A stretch of DNA of 43,135 nucleotides from Erysipelotrichales bacterium (GTDB lineage: Bacteria > Bacillota_I > Bacilli_A > Erysipelotrichales > Erysipelotrichaceae): positions 1 through 43,135 of the forward strand of contig CAJTIT010000022.1 of assembly GCA_910576345.1 (NCBI GenBank). The letters are read 5' to 3'. The first letter of the stretch is position 1, and the number at the start of each line of letters is the position of its first letter. The notes under the pieces were generated by a model, which had not been told where the DNA came from, made no database searches, and saw nothing but the letters and a program-made list of their open reading frames with translations. The position numbers and the translations under genes are program-made. Shown piece after piece: positions 24,735-36,559 of the stretch.

Positions 24735-27700
24735 ATGAGTGTTAATAACTTTGCCTCAATTCAGGTGAGCCTGGCATCTCCTGAGCGAATCCATGAATGG
24801 AGTCATGGAGAAGTAAAGAAACCGGAAACAATCAATTATCGTTCCCAAAAGCCAGAACGTGATGGATTATTTTGCGAGCGCATCTTTGGTCCAAGCAAGG
24901 ATTGGGAGTGCTATTGCGAGAAATATAAGAAAGTGCGCTATAAAGGCGTTGTCTGTGATCGATGTGGTGTAGAAATCACCAAATCTAGCGTGCGACGTGA
25001 GCGTATGGGACATATCGAGCTGGCAGCGCCAGTCGCCCATATTTGGTATTTGCGTGGTATTCCAAGCCGTATGGCGCTGTTATTGGATGTAACGCCAAAA
25101 CAGTTGGAAGAAGTCGTATATTTCGTATCTTGGATCGTAACAGACCCTAAAGATACCAAACTGGAATACAAGCAAGTATTGTCAGAAAAAGAGTATCGTG
25201 AAAATATTGCGATTTATGGACCCGGTAGCTTTGTGGCACAAACCGGTGCCGAAGCGGCGAAAACGCTGTTGGAAGAAGTGGATTTGGAAAAAGAATATGC
25301 CAATTTACAAGAACAATTGGTGGATGCGTCCGGAGAAAAACGTAAGAAATTGATTAAGCGTTTGGACACCGTAGAAGCATTCCGCAACAGTGACAACAAA
25401 CCAGAATGGATGGTACTTTCTGTTATACCGGTAATTCCACCGGATTTAAGACCAATGTTACAACTGGACGGCGGACGTTTTGCGACCAGCGATTTAAATG
25501 ATTTGTATCGCCGTGTCATAACCAGAAACAATCGTTTGAAAAAGTTGCTGGAATTGGGAACACCTGCGATCATTGTACAAAATGAAAAACGTATGTTGCA
25601 GGAAGCCGTTGATGCGCTCATTGATAACGGACGCCGTTCCAAGCCAATTACTGGCGCCGGCGGTCGTGCATTGAAATCATTATCGCATTCCTTGAAAGGT
25701 AAACAGGGGCGTTTCCGTCAGAACCTGTTAGGAAAGCGTGTTGATTTTTCCGGACGTTCCGTTATTGCGGTCGGACCGGATCTGAAAATGTATCAGTGTG
25801 GTATTCCGCGTGAAATGGCCATTCAGTTATTCAAACCATTTGTAATCAATGAAATTGTCAATCGTGAAATTGCATCCAATCCCAAAACAGCGGAAAAACT
25901 AATCGATCGTCAAGATTCCCGTGTTTGGGACATTGTGGAAGATGTCATCGATGGTTATCCGGTACTTATGAATCGTGCGCCGACGCTGCATCGTTTGGGT
26001 ATTCAGGCGTTTAAACCAAAATTGGTGGAAGGCCGTGCCATTCGTTTGCATCCGCTTGTTTGTACCGCATTCAATGCCGACTTTGACGGTGATCAGATGG
26101 CGGTCCATGTGCCACTGGGCGAAGATGCACGTGCAGAAGCGCTTGTGATGATGCTTGGTTCCAATAACATCCTTGGCCCAAAGGATGGAAAACCGATCGT
26201 TACGCCATCACAGGACATGGTCATGGGAAACTTCTATTTGACGATGGAAGAAACAGAAGAAGAATTTAGAAAAGAAGCACAACGCTATCTGGATGTCGAT
26301 TGTCCGCAATCCGCTGCACAGTGGAACACATATGCGGATCATGAAGGAAAAGTTTTTGGCACAGTCAATGAAGTGCTGATGTCGTATGATACGAAACAGG
26401 TGCATTTGCATAATCGTATTGCGATACGTGCCAATGCGCTGCATAAAGAAACGTTCAGCGAAGAACAAAATAAGCAATATTTGTTGACAACGGTTGGAAA
26501 GGTTATTTTCAACAGTATGTTCCCGGATGATTTTCCGTATTTGAATGAAGTTTCCAAAGCAAACTTTGAAGCGACGCCGGATAAGTATTTCTTGGATATG
26601 GGAAAAGATGTGAAGGCTGCCATCCAAAGCATGCCGGTTGTCCCGGCGTTTAAGAAAAAAGACTTGGGTAAAGTCATTGGTGAAATCTTTAAACGTTACA
26701 GCACAGAAAAAACATCGCAGATCTTGGATGAAGTCAAGGATCTTGGATTTAAATATTCAACAGTAGCCGGCATCACCGTTTCTTTGGCGGACATTGAAGT
26801 GGCGCCAAACAAATATGAAATGGTGGAGTATGGTAAAAACAAGGCCGAAGAATTGAAAACACTGCGCGCAAAAGGTAAATTGACGATGCAGGAATGGGAA
26901 CGTCATTTGAATAAGTTATGGGCGGATGTCAAAGATGAAATCGCAGAGTCTTTATTGGCGAGCCTGGATCGTAAAAATCCAATCAATATGATGGCACGTT
27001 CCGGAGCCCGTGGTAATACTTCCAACTTTACACAGTTGGCTGGTATGCGTGGTCTGATGGCAAAACCATCACAATCAAAATCCACCAAAGGCTCTTATGT
27101 GCCTTCCATTATCGAGGTACCGATCTATTCTTGTTTCCGTGAAGGATTGAATGTGTCTGAGTTCTTTATCTCAACACACGGTGTGCGTAAAGGTTTGACG
27201 GATACCGCCTTAAAAACGGCAGAATCTGGTTATTTGACACGCCGCTTGGTCGATGTTGCACAAGATGTGATTGTAAAACAAGAAGACTGTGGTACGGATA
27301 AAGGATATTGGGTAGAGCCAATCATCGATCGCAAGACGAATACCGTCATTGAAAGTTTGTATGATCGCTTATGTGGTCGTTATGCAAAACAAACGATCAG
27401 TGATCCAAATACGGGTGAAGTCATTATTGAATCGGATGAATTCATCACGGATGAAATTGCGAAGCGTATTGAAGATACGGGTATTGATGGTATGTATATC
27501 CGTTCTGCATTCACTTGTAAATCCATTTATGGTGTCTGCAAAAAATGTTACGGACGCAATATGGCAACCGGAAAAGACGTGGAAGTTGGAGAAGCTGTTG
27601 GTATTATGGCTGCTCAATCAATTGGAGAACCGGGTACACAGCTGACCATGCGTACCTTCCATACCGGTGGCGTGGCCAGTGCAGATGGTGGAGACATTAC

Positions 27701-28598
27701 CCAAGGTTTGCCGCGTGTCGAAGAATTGTTTGAAGCACGTTGTCCAAAAGGCGCTGCGGTACTTGCGCAAATCAGCGGCGAGATTACGGCAGTCGATACA
27801 TTGGAAGGCATGGCAGGTATGGAAGTTGTGATTACCAACGATAAAGAAAGCATTACCCACAAGATTTTGCCTACGCAGGCCATTCGCTCTTGGATGAGGG
27901 TCGGAGCGATCGTGGAAGCAGGCGATAAGATTACCGAAGGTCAAGTGGATCCAAAAGAACTTCTGAAAGTTGCCGGTGTACGTCAAGTACAGAATTATAT
28001 CTTAAAAGAAGTGAAAAAAGTTTATCAAAGTCAAGGTATTGAAATCAGTGACAAACATATCGAAGTAATGATTCGTCAGATGTTGAGGAAAGTAGTCGTG
28101 CTAGAAGGGCATGATACACAATTAAATCCAGGTATTCAGATTTCATTAACAGAAATTACGAAAATCAATCGTACTGCGTTATTGTCCGGAAAACATCCTG
28201 CGACTTTCAAACCGGTATTACTGGGTATTTCAAAAGCATCTGTGGAAACAGATTCCTTCTTATCCGCCGCATCTTTCCAAGAAACAACAAAGGTGTTGAC
28301 TGATGCCGCAATCAAAGGAAAACGCGACCATCTGATCGGTTTGAAGGAAAATGTCATCATCGGTAAACTGATTCCTGCGGGAACCGGCAGTTATGCGGAT
28401 CGTCCAATGAATCATGTGGTTGCCGCAAAAGCTGAAGAACTTCGCAAAAAACGTGAAGAAAGAAACAGCCGCAATGAGGAAAACAGTTTAATGTCTTTTG
28501 TGAATGAACGTGCAGATTTGCGTGCATTTGCGAAAAACGATGAAGTGAATGTGCCGATGGAGGAGTCGGTACAAAATGAAGAGGTCATGGAAGATTGA
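24735..28598 (+). CDS. rpoC: RNA polymerase beta' subunit
   Basis: The 1287-residue subunit carries the N-terminal zinc site Cys59, Cys61, Cys74, Cys77 ([10 protein letters not shown]...VCDRCG) and the catalytic Mg loop [10 protein letters not shown] (447-456). It also has the bridge-helix region and a second zinc site in [16 protein letters not shown], followed by [24 protein letters not shown] (trigger-loop area). It binds beta, sigma and the DNA hybrid to form the polymerase core. It starts three bases after rpoB in the same transcript and ends before a strong terminator. The tail is acidic, like that of its partner. Confidence 0.97.
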   Translation: MSVNNFASIQVSLASPERIHEWSHGEVKKPETINYRSQKPERDGLFCERIFGPSKDWECYCEKYKKVRYKGVVCDRCGVEITKSSVRRERMGHIELAAPVAHIWYLRGIPSRMALLLDVTPKQLEEVVYFVSWIVTDPKDTKLEYKQVLSEKEYRENIAIYGPGSFVAQTGAEAAKTLLEEVDLEKEYANLQEQLVDASGEKRKKLIKRLDTVEAFRNSDNKPEWMVLSVIPVIPPDLRPMLQLDGGRFATSDLNDLYRRVITRNNRLKKLLELGTPAIIVQNEKRMLQEAVDALIDNGRRSKPITGAGGRALKSLSHSLKGKQGRFRQNLLGKRVDFSGRSVIAVGPDLKMYQCGIPREMAIQLFKPFVINEIVNREIASNPKTAEKLIDRQDSRVWDIVEDVIDGYPVLMNRAPTLHRLGIQAFKPKLVEGRAIRLHPLVCTAFNADFDGDQMAVHVPLGEDARAEALVMMLGSNNILGPKDGKPIVTPSQDMVMGNFYLTMEETEEEFRKEAQRYLDVDCPQSAAQWNTYADHEGKVFGTVNEVLMSYDTKQVHLHNRIAIRANALHKETFSEEQNKQYLLTTVGKVIFNSMFPDDFPYLNEVSKANFEATPDKYFLDMGKDVKAAIQSMPVVPAFKKKDLGKVIGEIFKRYSTEKTSQILDEVKDLGFKYSTVAGITVSLADIEVAPNKYEMVEYGKNKAEELKTLRAKGKLTMQEWERHLNKLWADVKDEIAESLLASLDRKNPINMMARSGARGNTSNFTQLAGMRGLMAKPSQSKSTKGSYVPSIIEVPIYSCFREGLNVSEFFISTHGVRKGLTDTALKTAESGYLTRRLVDVAQDVIVKQEDCGTDKGYWVEPIIDRKTNTVIESLYDRLCGRYAKQTISDPNTGEVIIESDEFITDEIAKRIEDTGIDGMYIRSAFTCKSIYGVCKKCYGRNMATGKDVEVGEAVGIMAAQSIGEPGTQLTMRTFHTGGVASADGGDITQGLPRVEELFEARCPKGAAVLAQISGEITAVDTLEGMAGMEVVITNDKESITHKILPTQAIRSWMRVGAIVEAGDKITEGQVDPKELLKVAGVRQVQNYILKEVKKVYQSQGIEISDKHIEVMIRQMLRKVVVLEGHDTQLNPGIQISLTEITKINRTALLSGKHPATFKPVLLGISKASVETDSFLSAASFQETTKVLTDAAIKGKRDHLIGLKENVIIGKLIPAGTGSYADRPMNHVVAAKAEELRKKREERNSRNEENSLMSFVNERADLRAFAKNDEVNVPMEESVQNEEVMED

Positions 28599-28612
28599 TA
28601 TAGATCATAAAG

Positions 28613-28635
28613 AAGCGCAATTTGCGCTTTTTTTC
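28613..28635 (+). terminator. Terminator of the rpoBC operon
   Basis: AAGCGC (28613-28618) pairs with GCGCTT (28624-28629), followed by a T run to 28634. Confidence 0.88.
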
Positions 28636-28781
28636 AAATAAGAGAACAGATTGTTAAGTGAATCGTTGTTTTCTTAGGCGTACTTTTTGTTTTAAATTGC
28701 ATGCGCATATCATACCATATTAAAAAGTTAACAATTAATAAAAAATTGGGGCAAAAACTAAAAAAAATGCTTGTTGCATGA

Positions 28782-28985
28782 TATAATATGCTAGGGGGTC
28801 TACATACACGATATGATAGCTTTCTATCCGTGAATTGGATGAAACTATGCAGATTTATATTGACTATAGTTTATAAGAAATTATCATAAAGGTCTAGGTA
28901 GCTGAGCCTATAAGCGTCCGATAAATTGAACCAAATTTAATTGTGCGTCTAGCTCACTGTAAGGGGATAAAATCTAAATTGATAA
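28782..28985 (+). ncRNA. Candidate structured RNA before the vsr restriction island
   Basis: A TATAAT with extended TG (28779-28787) precedes about 190 bases without any ORF. Hairpins follow one another: CACG..GATAG-CTTT-CTATC.CGTG (28807-28832), AAACTAT/ATAGTTT (28842-28848, 28865-28871), and possible long-range pairing of GAGC (28905 region) with GCTC (28951 region). It matches no tRNA, tmRNA, 6S, SRP, RNase P or riboswitch that I know. It may be a regulatory leader or a small RNA linked to the restriction genes. Confidence 0.45.
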
Positions 28986-29042
28986 TCGATATGTATTTAA
29001 TATTGATTATATGATTCTGTTGTTTTTTCTAAGGTGGTATGA

Positions 29043-29486
29043 ATGAAAGAAAAATGGATCACGAACGAAACAATGTCAAAAAGAATGTCCAAAGTAAAGA
29101 CAAAAAGAAACAAACCGGAAAGAGCTTTGGCAAAAGCACTGTTTCATGCAGGTATTCGGTATAGGCTGAATGATGAAGAACTTCCAGGAAAGCCGGATAT
29201 AGTAATTACAAAGTTTCATATTGCTATTTTTGTAGATGGAGAATTTTGGCATGGTAAAGATTTTGAAAATCAAAAAAAGGATTTTAAAAGCAATAAAGAA
29301 TTATGGATTAATAAAATAGAAAAGAATATAAACCATGATGAAAAAATGAATCGAAAACTCGAACAGATGGGATGGACAGTTATCCGTTTTTGGGGAAAGG
29401 ACATAATACAAGATCCCATGTATTGTGTCAATACTGTTTTGGATTTTATAGATTTACAAGCGCAAAAGGAAGAAGGCGCTTTATAG
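29043..29486 (+). CDS. vsr: Very short patch repair endonuclease
   Basis: The 147-residue product has Vsr features in order: MSKRMSKVKTKRNKPE, LPGKPDIVI (catalytic Asp region), AIFVDGEFWHG, WINKIEKNINHDEKMN and GWTVIRFWGKDI. Vsr nicks beside T in T:G mismatches that arise when 5-methylcytosine deaminates, protecting the methylated site from mutation. It lies just before a C5 methyltransferase, as usual. The start ATG follows AAGGTGG. The AT-rich composition, compared with rpoC and rpsL on either side, points to acquisition with the restriction genes. Confidence 0.9.
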   Translation: MKEKWITNETMSKRMSKVKTKRNKPERALAKALFHAGIRYRLNDEELPGKPDIVITKFHIAIFVDGEFWHGKDFENQKKDFKSNKELWINKIEKNINHDEKMNRKLEQMGWTVIRFWGKDIIQDPMYCVNTVLDFIDLQAQKEEGAL

Positions 29487-29572
29487 TAATATATTAACTA
29501 CTTGTAGTTATTTTTAGAAATGCTTTATAAGAAAGGGAAAGGCAAATGGTTTCAATATGCCAGTGACAAAGT

Positions 29573-30595
29573 ATGAAAAAAAAATACAAATCTATTGATT
29601 TATTCGCAGGTATAGGTGGGATACGATTAGGTTTTGAGCAAGCATTTAAGGAGAATATAGAAACAGTGTTTGTAAGTGAAATAGATACGCATGCACAAAA
29701 AACATATCAAGCAAACTTCCAAGATGATTTTGATATAGTGGGAGATATAACAAGAATCAGTAACGACGAAGTTCCGCCTTTTGATATATGTTTGGCTGGA
29801 TTTCCGTGTCAAGCATTTAGTTTGGCAGGCAAAAGAAAAGGATTTGAAGATGATTATAAGGGGATATCCCGCGGAACGTTATTTTTTGAGGTTGCCAGAA
29901 TTTGCGAGGTGCATCAACCAAAAGTCATCTTTTGTGAAAATGTAAAAGGTTTAATGATACATGATAAAAAAAGAACATACAGTATTATTAAAAATAGGTT
30001 AGAAAAAGATTTGAAATATAAAGTTTTTGATGGGATTTTGAATTCAAAAGATTTTGGTGTTCCACAAAATAGAGAACGGTTTTATATTATAGCATTTCGG
30101 GAAGATATCCATGCAGAATCTTTTGAATTGCCGACAGGAAAAACCCATTCCAAATTAAAAAATATACTAGAAGAAAATGAGGTTTCAGCAAAATATTATT
30201 TAAGCGATACATATTTAAATACACTACGGAAACATAAAGCCAGGCACGCTGCCAAAGGTAATGGCTTTGGTTATCAAATTCGTGATTTGGAAGGAATATC
30301 TGGCGCAATCGTATGTGGAGGAATGGGAAGAGAAAGAAACTTGATAATTGATAAAAGACTTAGCGACTTTACACCTGTTACACATATTAAAGGTGAAATA
30401 AACAAAGAGTATATAAGAAAATTAACGCCAAGGGAATGGGCCAGATTACAAGGGTTTCCTGAAAGCTATCAACTACCTTTGTCTGATGTACATATGTATA
30501 AACAGTTAGGGAACAGTGTTACTGTACCTGTTATAAAAGAAATTGCATTAAAAATAAAGGAGGTTTTGGAACTTGAGTCGAATAACAGGAAATAA
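29573..30595 (+). CDS. C5 cytosine DNA methyltransferase (restriction-modification)
   Basis: This 340-residue type II methyltransferase has motif I SIDLFAGIGGIRLGFEQAF, the catalytic PCQ loop GFPCQAFSLAGKRKGF (motif IV), ENVKG (VI), GVPQNRERFYIIAF (VIII), a target-recognition region (about 190-275), and motifs IX-X RKLTPREWARLQGFP...YKQLGNSVTVPV. It transfers methyl from SAM to the C5 of cytosine. The downstream HpaII-family nuclease suggests recognition of CCGG. The nuclease start lies inside its 3' end. The gene is AT-rich and intact. Confidence 0.93.
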   Translation: MKKKYKSIDLFAGIGGIRLGFEQAFKENIETVFVSEIDTHAQKTYQANFQDDFDIVGDITRISNDEVPPFDICLAGFPCQAFSLAGKRKGFEDDYKGISRGTLFFEVARICEVHQPKVIFCENVKGLMIHDKKRTYSIIKNRLEKDLKYKVFDGILNSKDFGVPQNRERFYIIAFREDIHAESFELPTGKTHSKLKNILEENEVSAKYYLSDTYLNTLRKHKARHAAKGNGFGYQIRDLEGISGAIVCGGMGRERNLIIDKRLSDFTPVTHIKGEINKEYIRKLTPREWARLQGFPESYQLPLSDVHMYKQLGNSVTVPVIKEIALKIKEVLELESNNRK

Positions 30596-31655
30596 AGGAG
30601 AGTGGAGTGAAATTTATGTATTGCTAAGGTTAATCGCTGAAAGAAAGATTTATGCTTCTGATTCGAATTTACATAAAATGGAAAATATTTATTTCCCTAT
30701 TCTAAATATCTTTAGAGATGAAAAAAACTATGGTAATATGAATTATGATTTAAGCGATGAAAATAATGTCAAAATATTGATAGATAATCAGTTGGTATAT
30801 CAACAAACTTATAAATCTTTTCAAAAAGAAGCAGATTATTTGTTGGCAGAGTTACAAAAAACTGATAAGCATGGTTCATTTTCCATTATGAGAACAGAAG
30901 CATTTATGGATGTGATCAACTGTCATAAATTGGCTGCTTCATCTTCTGATAAATCTGATATAATAATGAAAATTCATGATTATAATAATGGCTATGAACC
31001 CATTTGTGGTTTCAGTATTAAGTCTGAATTGGGAGCTTTACCAACATTGGTGAATGCAAGCAAAGCAACCAATTTTATATATAAGATAGAAAATATGAAC
31101 GATACGGAAATGAAAAGAATCAACGGCATAGTTACTGATACAAAAATAAAAGATAGAATGTTTGAACTTACGAAATCTTTTCAGGTTGATTTTTCAAAAA
31201 TGAATAATCAAACATTTTATAATAATCTAATGAAAGTGGACTCATTGCTCCCTCAAATAATGGCGCATGCGATGGTTTATCATTTCAGAGATAATATCAA
31301 AACTTGTAAGGATGTTGTTGATAAATTAGAAATTGAAAATCCTTTAAAATATCCAAGCAAAGGTTTTTATGAGTACAAATTTAAAAAATTTTTATGTTCT
31401 GTTGCACTTGGAATGGTACCCTCGAAAGAATGGAGCGGCATTGATGAAGCTACCGGAGGATATATAGTTGTTCGAAATGACGGAGAAGTATTGGCTTTTT
31501 ATATTTATAATAGAAATGTATTCGAACAATATTTGCTAGATAATACAAAATTTGAAAGGGGATCTGTAAATAAGCATGATTATGCAAGTATTTATAAAGA
31601 TAATAATGATGAATATTTTATAAATTTAAATTTATCAATACGTTTTATGAAATAA
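30573..31655 (+). CDS. HpaII-family restriction endonuclease
   Basis: The 360-residue protein starts at TTG 30573, eight bases after AAAGGAGG, inside the methyltransferase end. The opening GNKGEWSEIYVLLRLIAERKIYASDSNL, the SIMRTEAFMD and the GFSIKSELGALPTLVNASKATNF segment fit the HpaII restriction family, whose type member cleaves CCGG. The core GFSIKSELG has the Lys-containing pattern expected near the active site. It should cut unmethylated DNA while the neighbouring enzyme protects the host. Overlap with the methyltransferase means translation is coupled. Specificity is inferred from family only. Confidence 0.85.
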   Translation: MSRITGNKGEWSEIYVLLRLIAERKIYASDSNLHKMENIYFPILNIFRDEKNYGNMNYDLSDENNVKILIDNQLVYQQTYKSFQKEADYLLAELQKTDKHGSFSIMRTEAFMDVINCHKLAASSSDKSDIIMKIHDYNNGYEPICGFSIKSELGALPTLVNASKATNFIYKIENMNDTEMKRINGIVTDTKIKDRMFELTKSFQVDFSKMNNQTFYNNLMKVDSLLPQIMAHAMVYHFRDNIKTCKDVVDKLEIENPLKYPSKGFYEYKFKKFLCSVALGMVPSKEWSGIDEATGGYIVVRNDGEVLAFYIYNRNVFEQYLLDNTKFERGSVNKHDYASIYKDNNDEYFINLNLSIRFMK

Positions 31656-31924
31656 CAGTATATGAAGTGAATCCATGTTTCATCGTTTTTATAAAATCAA
31701 ATTTACAGAAATGATACTATAGACATTTTCTAAAGCCATCTTTATATTTTTTGAATCAATATCCATTTAAGATGGAACATTTAGATATAGAAAACATTTA
31801 CACCAATTTTACACCAAATCTGATAAAATGATGTAGGAATGAATGCAGAATTAGCCTTTTACAGAAGGCAAATCAGCTTATTTATCCATACACCAAAAAT
31901 ACACCAAAAAATCTAAATTTATGA
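31656..31924. other. Noncoding gap with two pairs of ACACCAA repeats
   Basis: There is no gene. ACACCAA occurs at 31800 and 31811 and again at 31890 and 31901; both pairs are spaced by 11 bases, and the pairs lie 90 bases apart. The first pair reads TTTACACCAATTTTACACC, close to the PhoP-box repeat before pstS. A small hairpin GCCTT/AAGGC lies at 31854-31869. This may be operator DNA or the remnant of an inserted element's end. Confidence 0.45.
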
Positions 31925-31953
31925 TTGACAAACGCATTCCTTTGTTTTAGAAT
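31925..31953 (+). promoter_or_regulatory. str operon promoter
   Basis: TTGACA (31925-31930), exactly 17 bases, TAGAAT (31948-31953), about 100 bases before rpsL. The leader contains hairpins TTCTCC/GGAGAA (31978-31994) and ACACAC/GTGTGT (near 32016-32035). Confidence 0.8.
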
Positions 31954-32053
31954 GTATAAGCAAGTGCGATTGAATAGTTCTCCGTGAAGGAGAATTATAT
32001 TTACACTTCAAAATGACACACCCGGAAATGTGTGTTAGAGAAAGGAGGATATT

Positions 32054-32476
32054 ATGCCAACAATCAATCAATTAATTCGTAAAGGTCGTGAAAAAAGCGT
32101 TAACATGTCAAAGTCTCCGGCTCTTAATAGAGGATACAATTCTTTGAAACGCCGTCCAACGAATATGAGTTCACCACAAAAACGCGGTGTATGTACCCGT
32201 GTAGGAACAATGACACCGAAAAAACCAAACTCGGCAATGCGTAAATATGCCCGTGTTCGCTTGAGTAATGGAATGGAAGTTACTGCGTATATTCCAGGAA
32301 TGGGACATAACTTGCAAGAGCACAGTGTGGTATTGATTCGTGGTGGACGTGTCAAAGACTTGCCAGGTGTTCGTTATCACATCATTCGTGGTACATTAGA
32401 CTGCGCAGGTGTTGCGAATCGTAACCAGAGCCGTTCATTATACGGTGCAAAAAAACCAAAAGAAGGAAAAAAATAA
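32054..32476 (+). CDS. rpsL: Ribosomal protein S12
   Basis: The 140-residue decoding-centre protein contains [17 protein letters not shown] and [17 protein letters not shown]. The Lys residues in TPKKPNS and VKDLPG that change in streptomycin-resistant mutants are the wild-type Lys here, so the sequence predicts a sensitive S12. AAAGGAGG precedes the ATG. It is the first gene of the str operon, with rpsG 29 bases on. Confidence 0.97.
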   Translation: MPTINQLIRKGREKSVNMSKSPALNRGYNSLKRRPTNMSSPQKRGVCTRVGTMTPKKPNSAMRKYARVRLSNGMEVTAYIPGMGHNLQEHSVVLIRGGRVKDLPGVRYHIIRGTLDCAGVANRNQSRSLYGAKKPKEGKK

Positions 32477-32490
32477 AACATCAATGATGA

Positions 32491-32976
<486 letters not shown>

Positions 32977-32994
32977 GAAAGGAGTCATGACAAT

Positions 32995-35073
32995 ATGGGA
33001 CGCGCATTTTCATTAGAAAAAACTCGTAATATTGGTATCATGGCTCACATCGATGCCGGTAAAACAACAACAACAGAACGTATCCTGTACTATACAGGTG
33101 TCAATCACAAAATCGGAGAAACCCATGACGGTGCTTCAACGATGGACTGGATGGCACAGGAACAGGAACGTGGTATAACGATTACTTCCGCAGCGACAAC
33201 TGCGCAGTGGAAAGAACATCGTATCAACATCATCGATACACCGGGTCACGTTGACTTTACCGTAGAGGTGGAGCGATCTCTTCGTGTATTGGATGGTGCT
33301 GTCACTGTATTGGATTCCAAAGCCGGTGTAGAACCGCAGACAGAAACTGTTTGGCGTCAGGCAACGACTTATGGAGTTCCACGTATCGTATTTTGTAATA
33401 AAATGGATGCGACAGGTGCAGACTTCTTGATGTCCTGCCGTACCATCGTGGATCGTTTGGGCGCAAAATCTTGCCCAATCCAGCTGCCAATTGGCGCAGA
33501 GAGCACATTCACCGGTATTGTGGACATTATCGAACGTAAAGCGGAAATCTATACGAATGATCTTGGTACAGAGATTCAAGTAACGGAAGTTCCTGAAGAT
33601 TTGAAAGATCTTTGTGAAGAATATCGTGCGAAACTGTTAGAATATTTGGCAGATTATGATGAAGACTTGATGATGATGGTACTGGAAGGCGAAGAGCCGG
33701 ATGTATTAACCATTAAAAAAGTTTTGCGTAAAGCCGTATGTGCCGGTGATTTCTTCCCGGTATTGTGCGGGTCTGCATATAAAAACAAAGGTGTGCAGAT
33801 GGTATTGGATGCCGTCGTGGATTATCTGCCTTCTCCATTAGATGTACCGGCAATCAAAGGTACAGATATGGACGGAAATGAAATCGTCCGCAATTCCAGT
33901 GATGAAGAACCATTCTCTGCATTGGCTTTCAAAATTGCGACCGATCCATTCGTTGGAAAACTTGCATACTTCCGTGTGTACTCCGGTACTGCAAAAGCAG
34001 GAAGCTATGTATATAACTCAACAAAAGGAAAGAAAGAGCGTTTCGGGCGCATTGTGCAGATGCATGCAAATGCACGTAAAGAAATCGATATGGTATATGC
34101 CGGTGACATTGCCGCAGCCGTTGGTTTAAAAGAAACAGGAACCGGTGATACACTTTGTGAAGAAAGCAATCAGGTTATTTTGGAATCCATGGTATTCCCG
34201 GAACCGGTGATTCGTATGTCTTTGGAGCCAAAAACAAAAGCGGATCAAGATAAAATGGGTCTTGCTCTTTCTAAATTGGCGGAAGAAGATCCAACGTTCA
34301 AAACATATACTGATCAAGAAACCGGTCAGACCATCATTGCGGGTGTCGGAGAACTTCATCTGGATATCATTGTTGACCGTCTGCGCCGTGAATTCAAAGT
34401 AGAAGCCAATGTTGGACAGCCACAGGTTGCATATCGTGAAACGATTCGTGGAACTGCGGACTGTGAAGGTAAATACATCAAACAGTCTGGTGGTCGTGGA
34501 CAATATGGTCACGTATGGATCAAATTTGAACCTAACGAAGAAGGAAAAGGATTTGAATTCGTTGATGCGACTGTTGGTGGAAGCGTACCAAGAGAATACA
34601 TCAAACCAACTCAGGAAGGTTTGGAAGATGCACTCGATCGCGGTATGGTTGCAGGATATCCGGTCATTGATGTTAAAGCGACATTGTTTGATGGATCTTA
34701 CCATGATGTCGATTCATCCGAAATGGCATATAAGATCGCTGCTTCTATGGCACTTCGTGAAGCTGCGAAGAAATGTAAACCGGTGATTTTAGAGCCAATT
34801 ATGGAAGTGGAAGTTACTGCGCCAAATGAATATTTAGGATCCGTTATGGGTGATGTAAGTTCCCGCCGCGGTTCTATTACCGATCAGGAAGAACGCGGGA
34901 ATGCGATCATTGTAAAATCAATGATTCCATTGTCTGAAATGTTTGGATACGTTACTGATCTGCGTAGTTTCACACAAGGCCGTGGAAATTATTCCATGAA
35001 ATTTGATCACTATGCGGAAGTACCAAAGAGCATTGCAGAAAAGATTATTAAAAACAACAGTTCTGAGAATTAA
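32995..35073 (+). CDS. fusA: Elongation factor G
   Basis: The 692-residue translocase GTPase has G1 [15 protein letters not shown], switch [14 protein letters not shown] for guanine recognition, and the later domains with [31 protein letters not shown] and [18 protein letters not shown]. It drives tRNA and mRNA movement after peptide transfer. No known fusidic-acid substitution stands out, but I could not compare every position. It is third in the str operon. Confidence 0.97.
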   Translation: MGRAFSLEKTRNIGIMAHIDAGKTTTTERILYYTGVNHKIGETHDGASTMDWMAQEQERGITITSAATTAQWKEHRINIIDTPGHVDFTVEVERSLRVLDGAVTVLDSKAGVEPQTETVWRQATTYGVPRIVFCNKMDATGADFLMSCRTIVDRLGAKSCPIQLPIGAESTFTGIVDIIERKAEIYTNDLGTEIQVTEVPEDLKDLCEEYRAKLLEYLADYDEDLMMMVLEGEEPDVLTIKKVLRKAVCAGDFFPVLCGSAYKNKGVQMVLDAVVDYLPSPLDVPAIKGTDMDGNEIVRNSSDEEPFSALAFKIATDPFVGKLAYFRVYSGTAKAGSYVYNSTKGKKERFGRIVQMHANARKEIDMVYAGDIAAAVGLKETGTGDTLCEESNQVILESMVFPEPVIRMSLEPKTKADQDKMGLALSKLAEEDPTFKTYTDQETGQTIIAGVGELHLDIIVDRLRREFKVEANVGQPQVAYRETIRGTADCEGKYIKQSGGRGQYGHVWIKFEPNEEGKGFEFVDATVGGSVPREYIKPTQEGLEDALDRGMVAGYPVIDVKATLFDGSYHDVDSSEMAYKIAASMALREAAKKCKPVILEPIMEVEVTAPNEYLGSVMGDVSSRRGSITDQEERGNAIIVKSMIPLSEMFGYVTDLRSFTQGRGNYSMKFDHYAEVPKSIAEKIIKNNSSEN

Positions 35074-35140
35074 TTGTTGCTTTTGTGAACACTTTGAATT
35101 AGAATATATGTGACATTCTTTAACAGGAGGAAAATGAAAA

Positions 35141-36325
35141 ATGGCTAAAGAAAAATTTGACAGATCGAAAACCCATGTTAACATCGGAACCATCGGTCAC
35201 GTAGACCACGGTAAAACGACGTTGACAGCAGCTATCACTAATGTATTGGCTACCAAAGGTCAGGCACAGGCACAGGCTTATGATCAGATTGATGGTGCAC
35301 CGGAAGAAAAAGAACGTGGTATTACAATTAACACGGCACACGTTGAGTATCAGACAGCAACTCGTCACTATGCACACGTAGACTGCCCGGGTCACGCTGA
35401 CTACGTTAAAAACATGATCACTGGTGCAGCACAGATGGATGGTGCGATTCTGGTTGTTGCCGCATCTGATGGTCCTATGCCTCAGACTCGTGAGCACATC
35501 TTGTTGGCTCGTCAGGTAGGTGTACCTTACATCGTTGTATTCTTGAACAAATGCGACATGGTAGACGATGAAGAATTGATCGACCTTGTTGAAATGGAAG
35601 TTCGTGAATTGTTAAGCGAATACGGATTTGACGGAGACAACGCTCCAATCATCCGTGGTTCTGCATTGAAAGCATTGGAAGGCGACGCAGCTTGGGTTGG
35701 CAAAATTGATGAATTGATGGATGCAGTTGATGCATACATTCCGGATCCGGCACGTGAAGTTGACAAACCTTTCTTGATGTCAGTAGAAGACGTTATGACA
35801 ATTACCGGTCGTGGTACTGTTGCGACCGGACGTGTTGAGCGTGGTCAGGTTAAATTGTCTGAAGAAGTTGAAATCGTTGGTATCCATGAAACTCGCAAAA
35901 CGGTTATCACAGGTTTGGAAATGTTCCGTAAACAATTGGACGTTGCACAGGCTGGTGACAACATTGGTGCATTGCTTCGTGGTATCAACCGTGATGAGAT
36001 TCAGCGTGGACAGGTCTTGGCAAAACCAGGATCCGTTAACCCTCATACAAAATTCAAAGCGCAAGTGTATATCTTGACGAAAGAAGAAGGTGGACGTCAT
36101 ACTCCATTTGTTTCTAACTACCGTCCTCAGTTCTACTTCCGTACAACGGACGTTACTGGTGTTATCACACTTCCGGAAGGAACAGACATGGTAATGCCTG
36201 GTGACAATATTGAAATGACTGTTGAATTGATTGCGCCAATCGCAATTGAAAACAACACGAAATTCTCTATTCGCGAAGGTGGACGTACGGTAGGTTCTGG
36301 TAACGTTACAGAAATCATTGAATAA
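35141..36325 (+). CDS. tuf: Elongation factor Tu
   Basis: The 394-residue GTPase brings aminoacyl-tRNA to the ribosome. G1 is [15 protein letters not shown], switch [23 protein letters not shown], the guanine motif NKCDMVDD and the tail [18 protein letters not shown] in the normal form (here FSIREGG). It lies 67 bases after fusA with AGGAGG upstream and ends before a strong terminator. Codon use looks the most biased in the window, as expected for a very highly expressed gene. Confidence 0.98.
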   Translation: MAKEKFDRSKTHVNIGTIGHVDHGKTTLTAAITNVLATKGQAQAQAYDQIDGAPEEKERGITINTAHVEYQTATRHYAHVDCPGHADYVKNMITGAAQMDGAILVVAASDGPMPQTREHILLARQVGVPYIVVFLNKCDMVDDEELIDLVEMEVRELLSEYGFDGDNAPIIRGSALKALEGDAAWVGKIDELMDAVDAYIPDPAREVDKPFLMSVEDVMTITGRGTVATGRVERGQVKLSEEVEIVGIHETRKTVITGLEMFRKQLDVAQAGDNIGALLRGINRDEIQRGQVLAKPGSVNPHTKFKAQVYILTKEEGGRHTPFVSNYRPQFYFRTTDVTGVITLPEGTDMVMPGDNIEMTVELIAPIAIENNTKFSIREGGRTVGSGNVTEIIE

Positions 36326-36360
36326 TATTCGTAACCAGACGAATAAAAAAAGTAATCAAA

Positions 36361-36403
36361 ATGTGGTATAATTTCATTCATGAGGTTATACTACATTTTT
36401 TTT
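36361..36403 (+). terminator. Terminator of the str operon
   Basis: ATGTGGTATAA (36361-36371) pairs with TTATACTACAT (36386-36396) with one mismatch, followed by T8. Confidence 0.85.
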
Positions 36404-36559
36404 GTTTGCTTTTGTGAAAGAACGATTGAATGATGAGTGATTAGAATGAATAATATCGTTGATTCTTATTGAAAAATCCTTTAAAAATTTAATTTTTATT
36501 GTTGATATTTCCATAAAAATAATTAAAACTATATGAGTTCAAACTTGTAATTGAAGTAT
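36404..36559. other. AT-rich spacer
   Basis: I see no gene, RNA or convincing control site in this stretch after the tuf terminator. Confidence 0.4.

Noticed and set aside
28880-28980. tRNA gene in the pre-vsr RNA region
   Set aside because: No cloverleaf with acceptor stem, T-loop GTTCRANNC or anticodon arm could be drawn.
31797-31917. CRISPR-like array
   Set aside because: Only two short repeat pairs with no regular spacers or cas genes.
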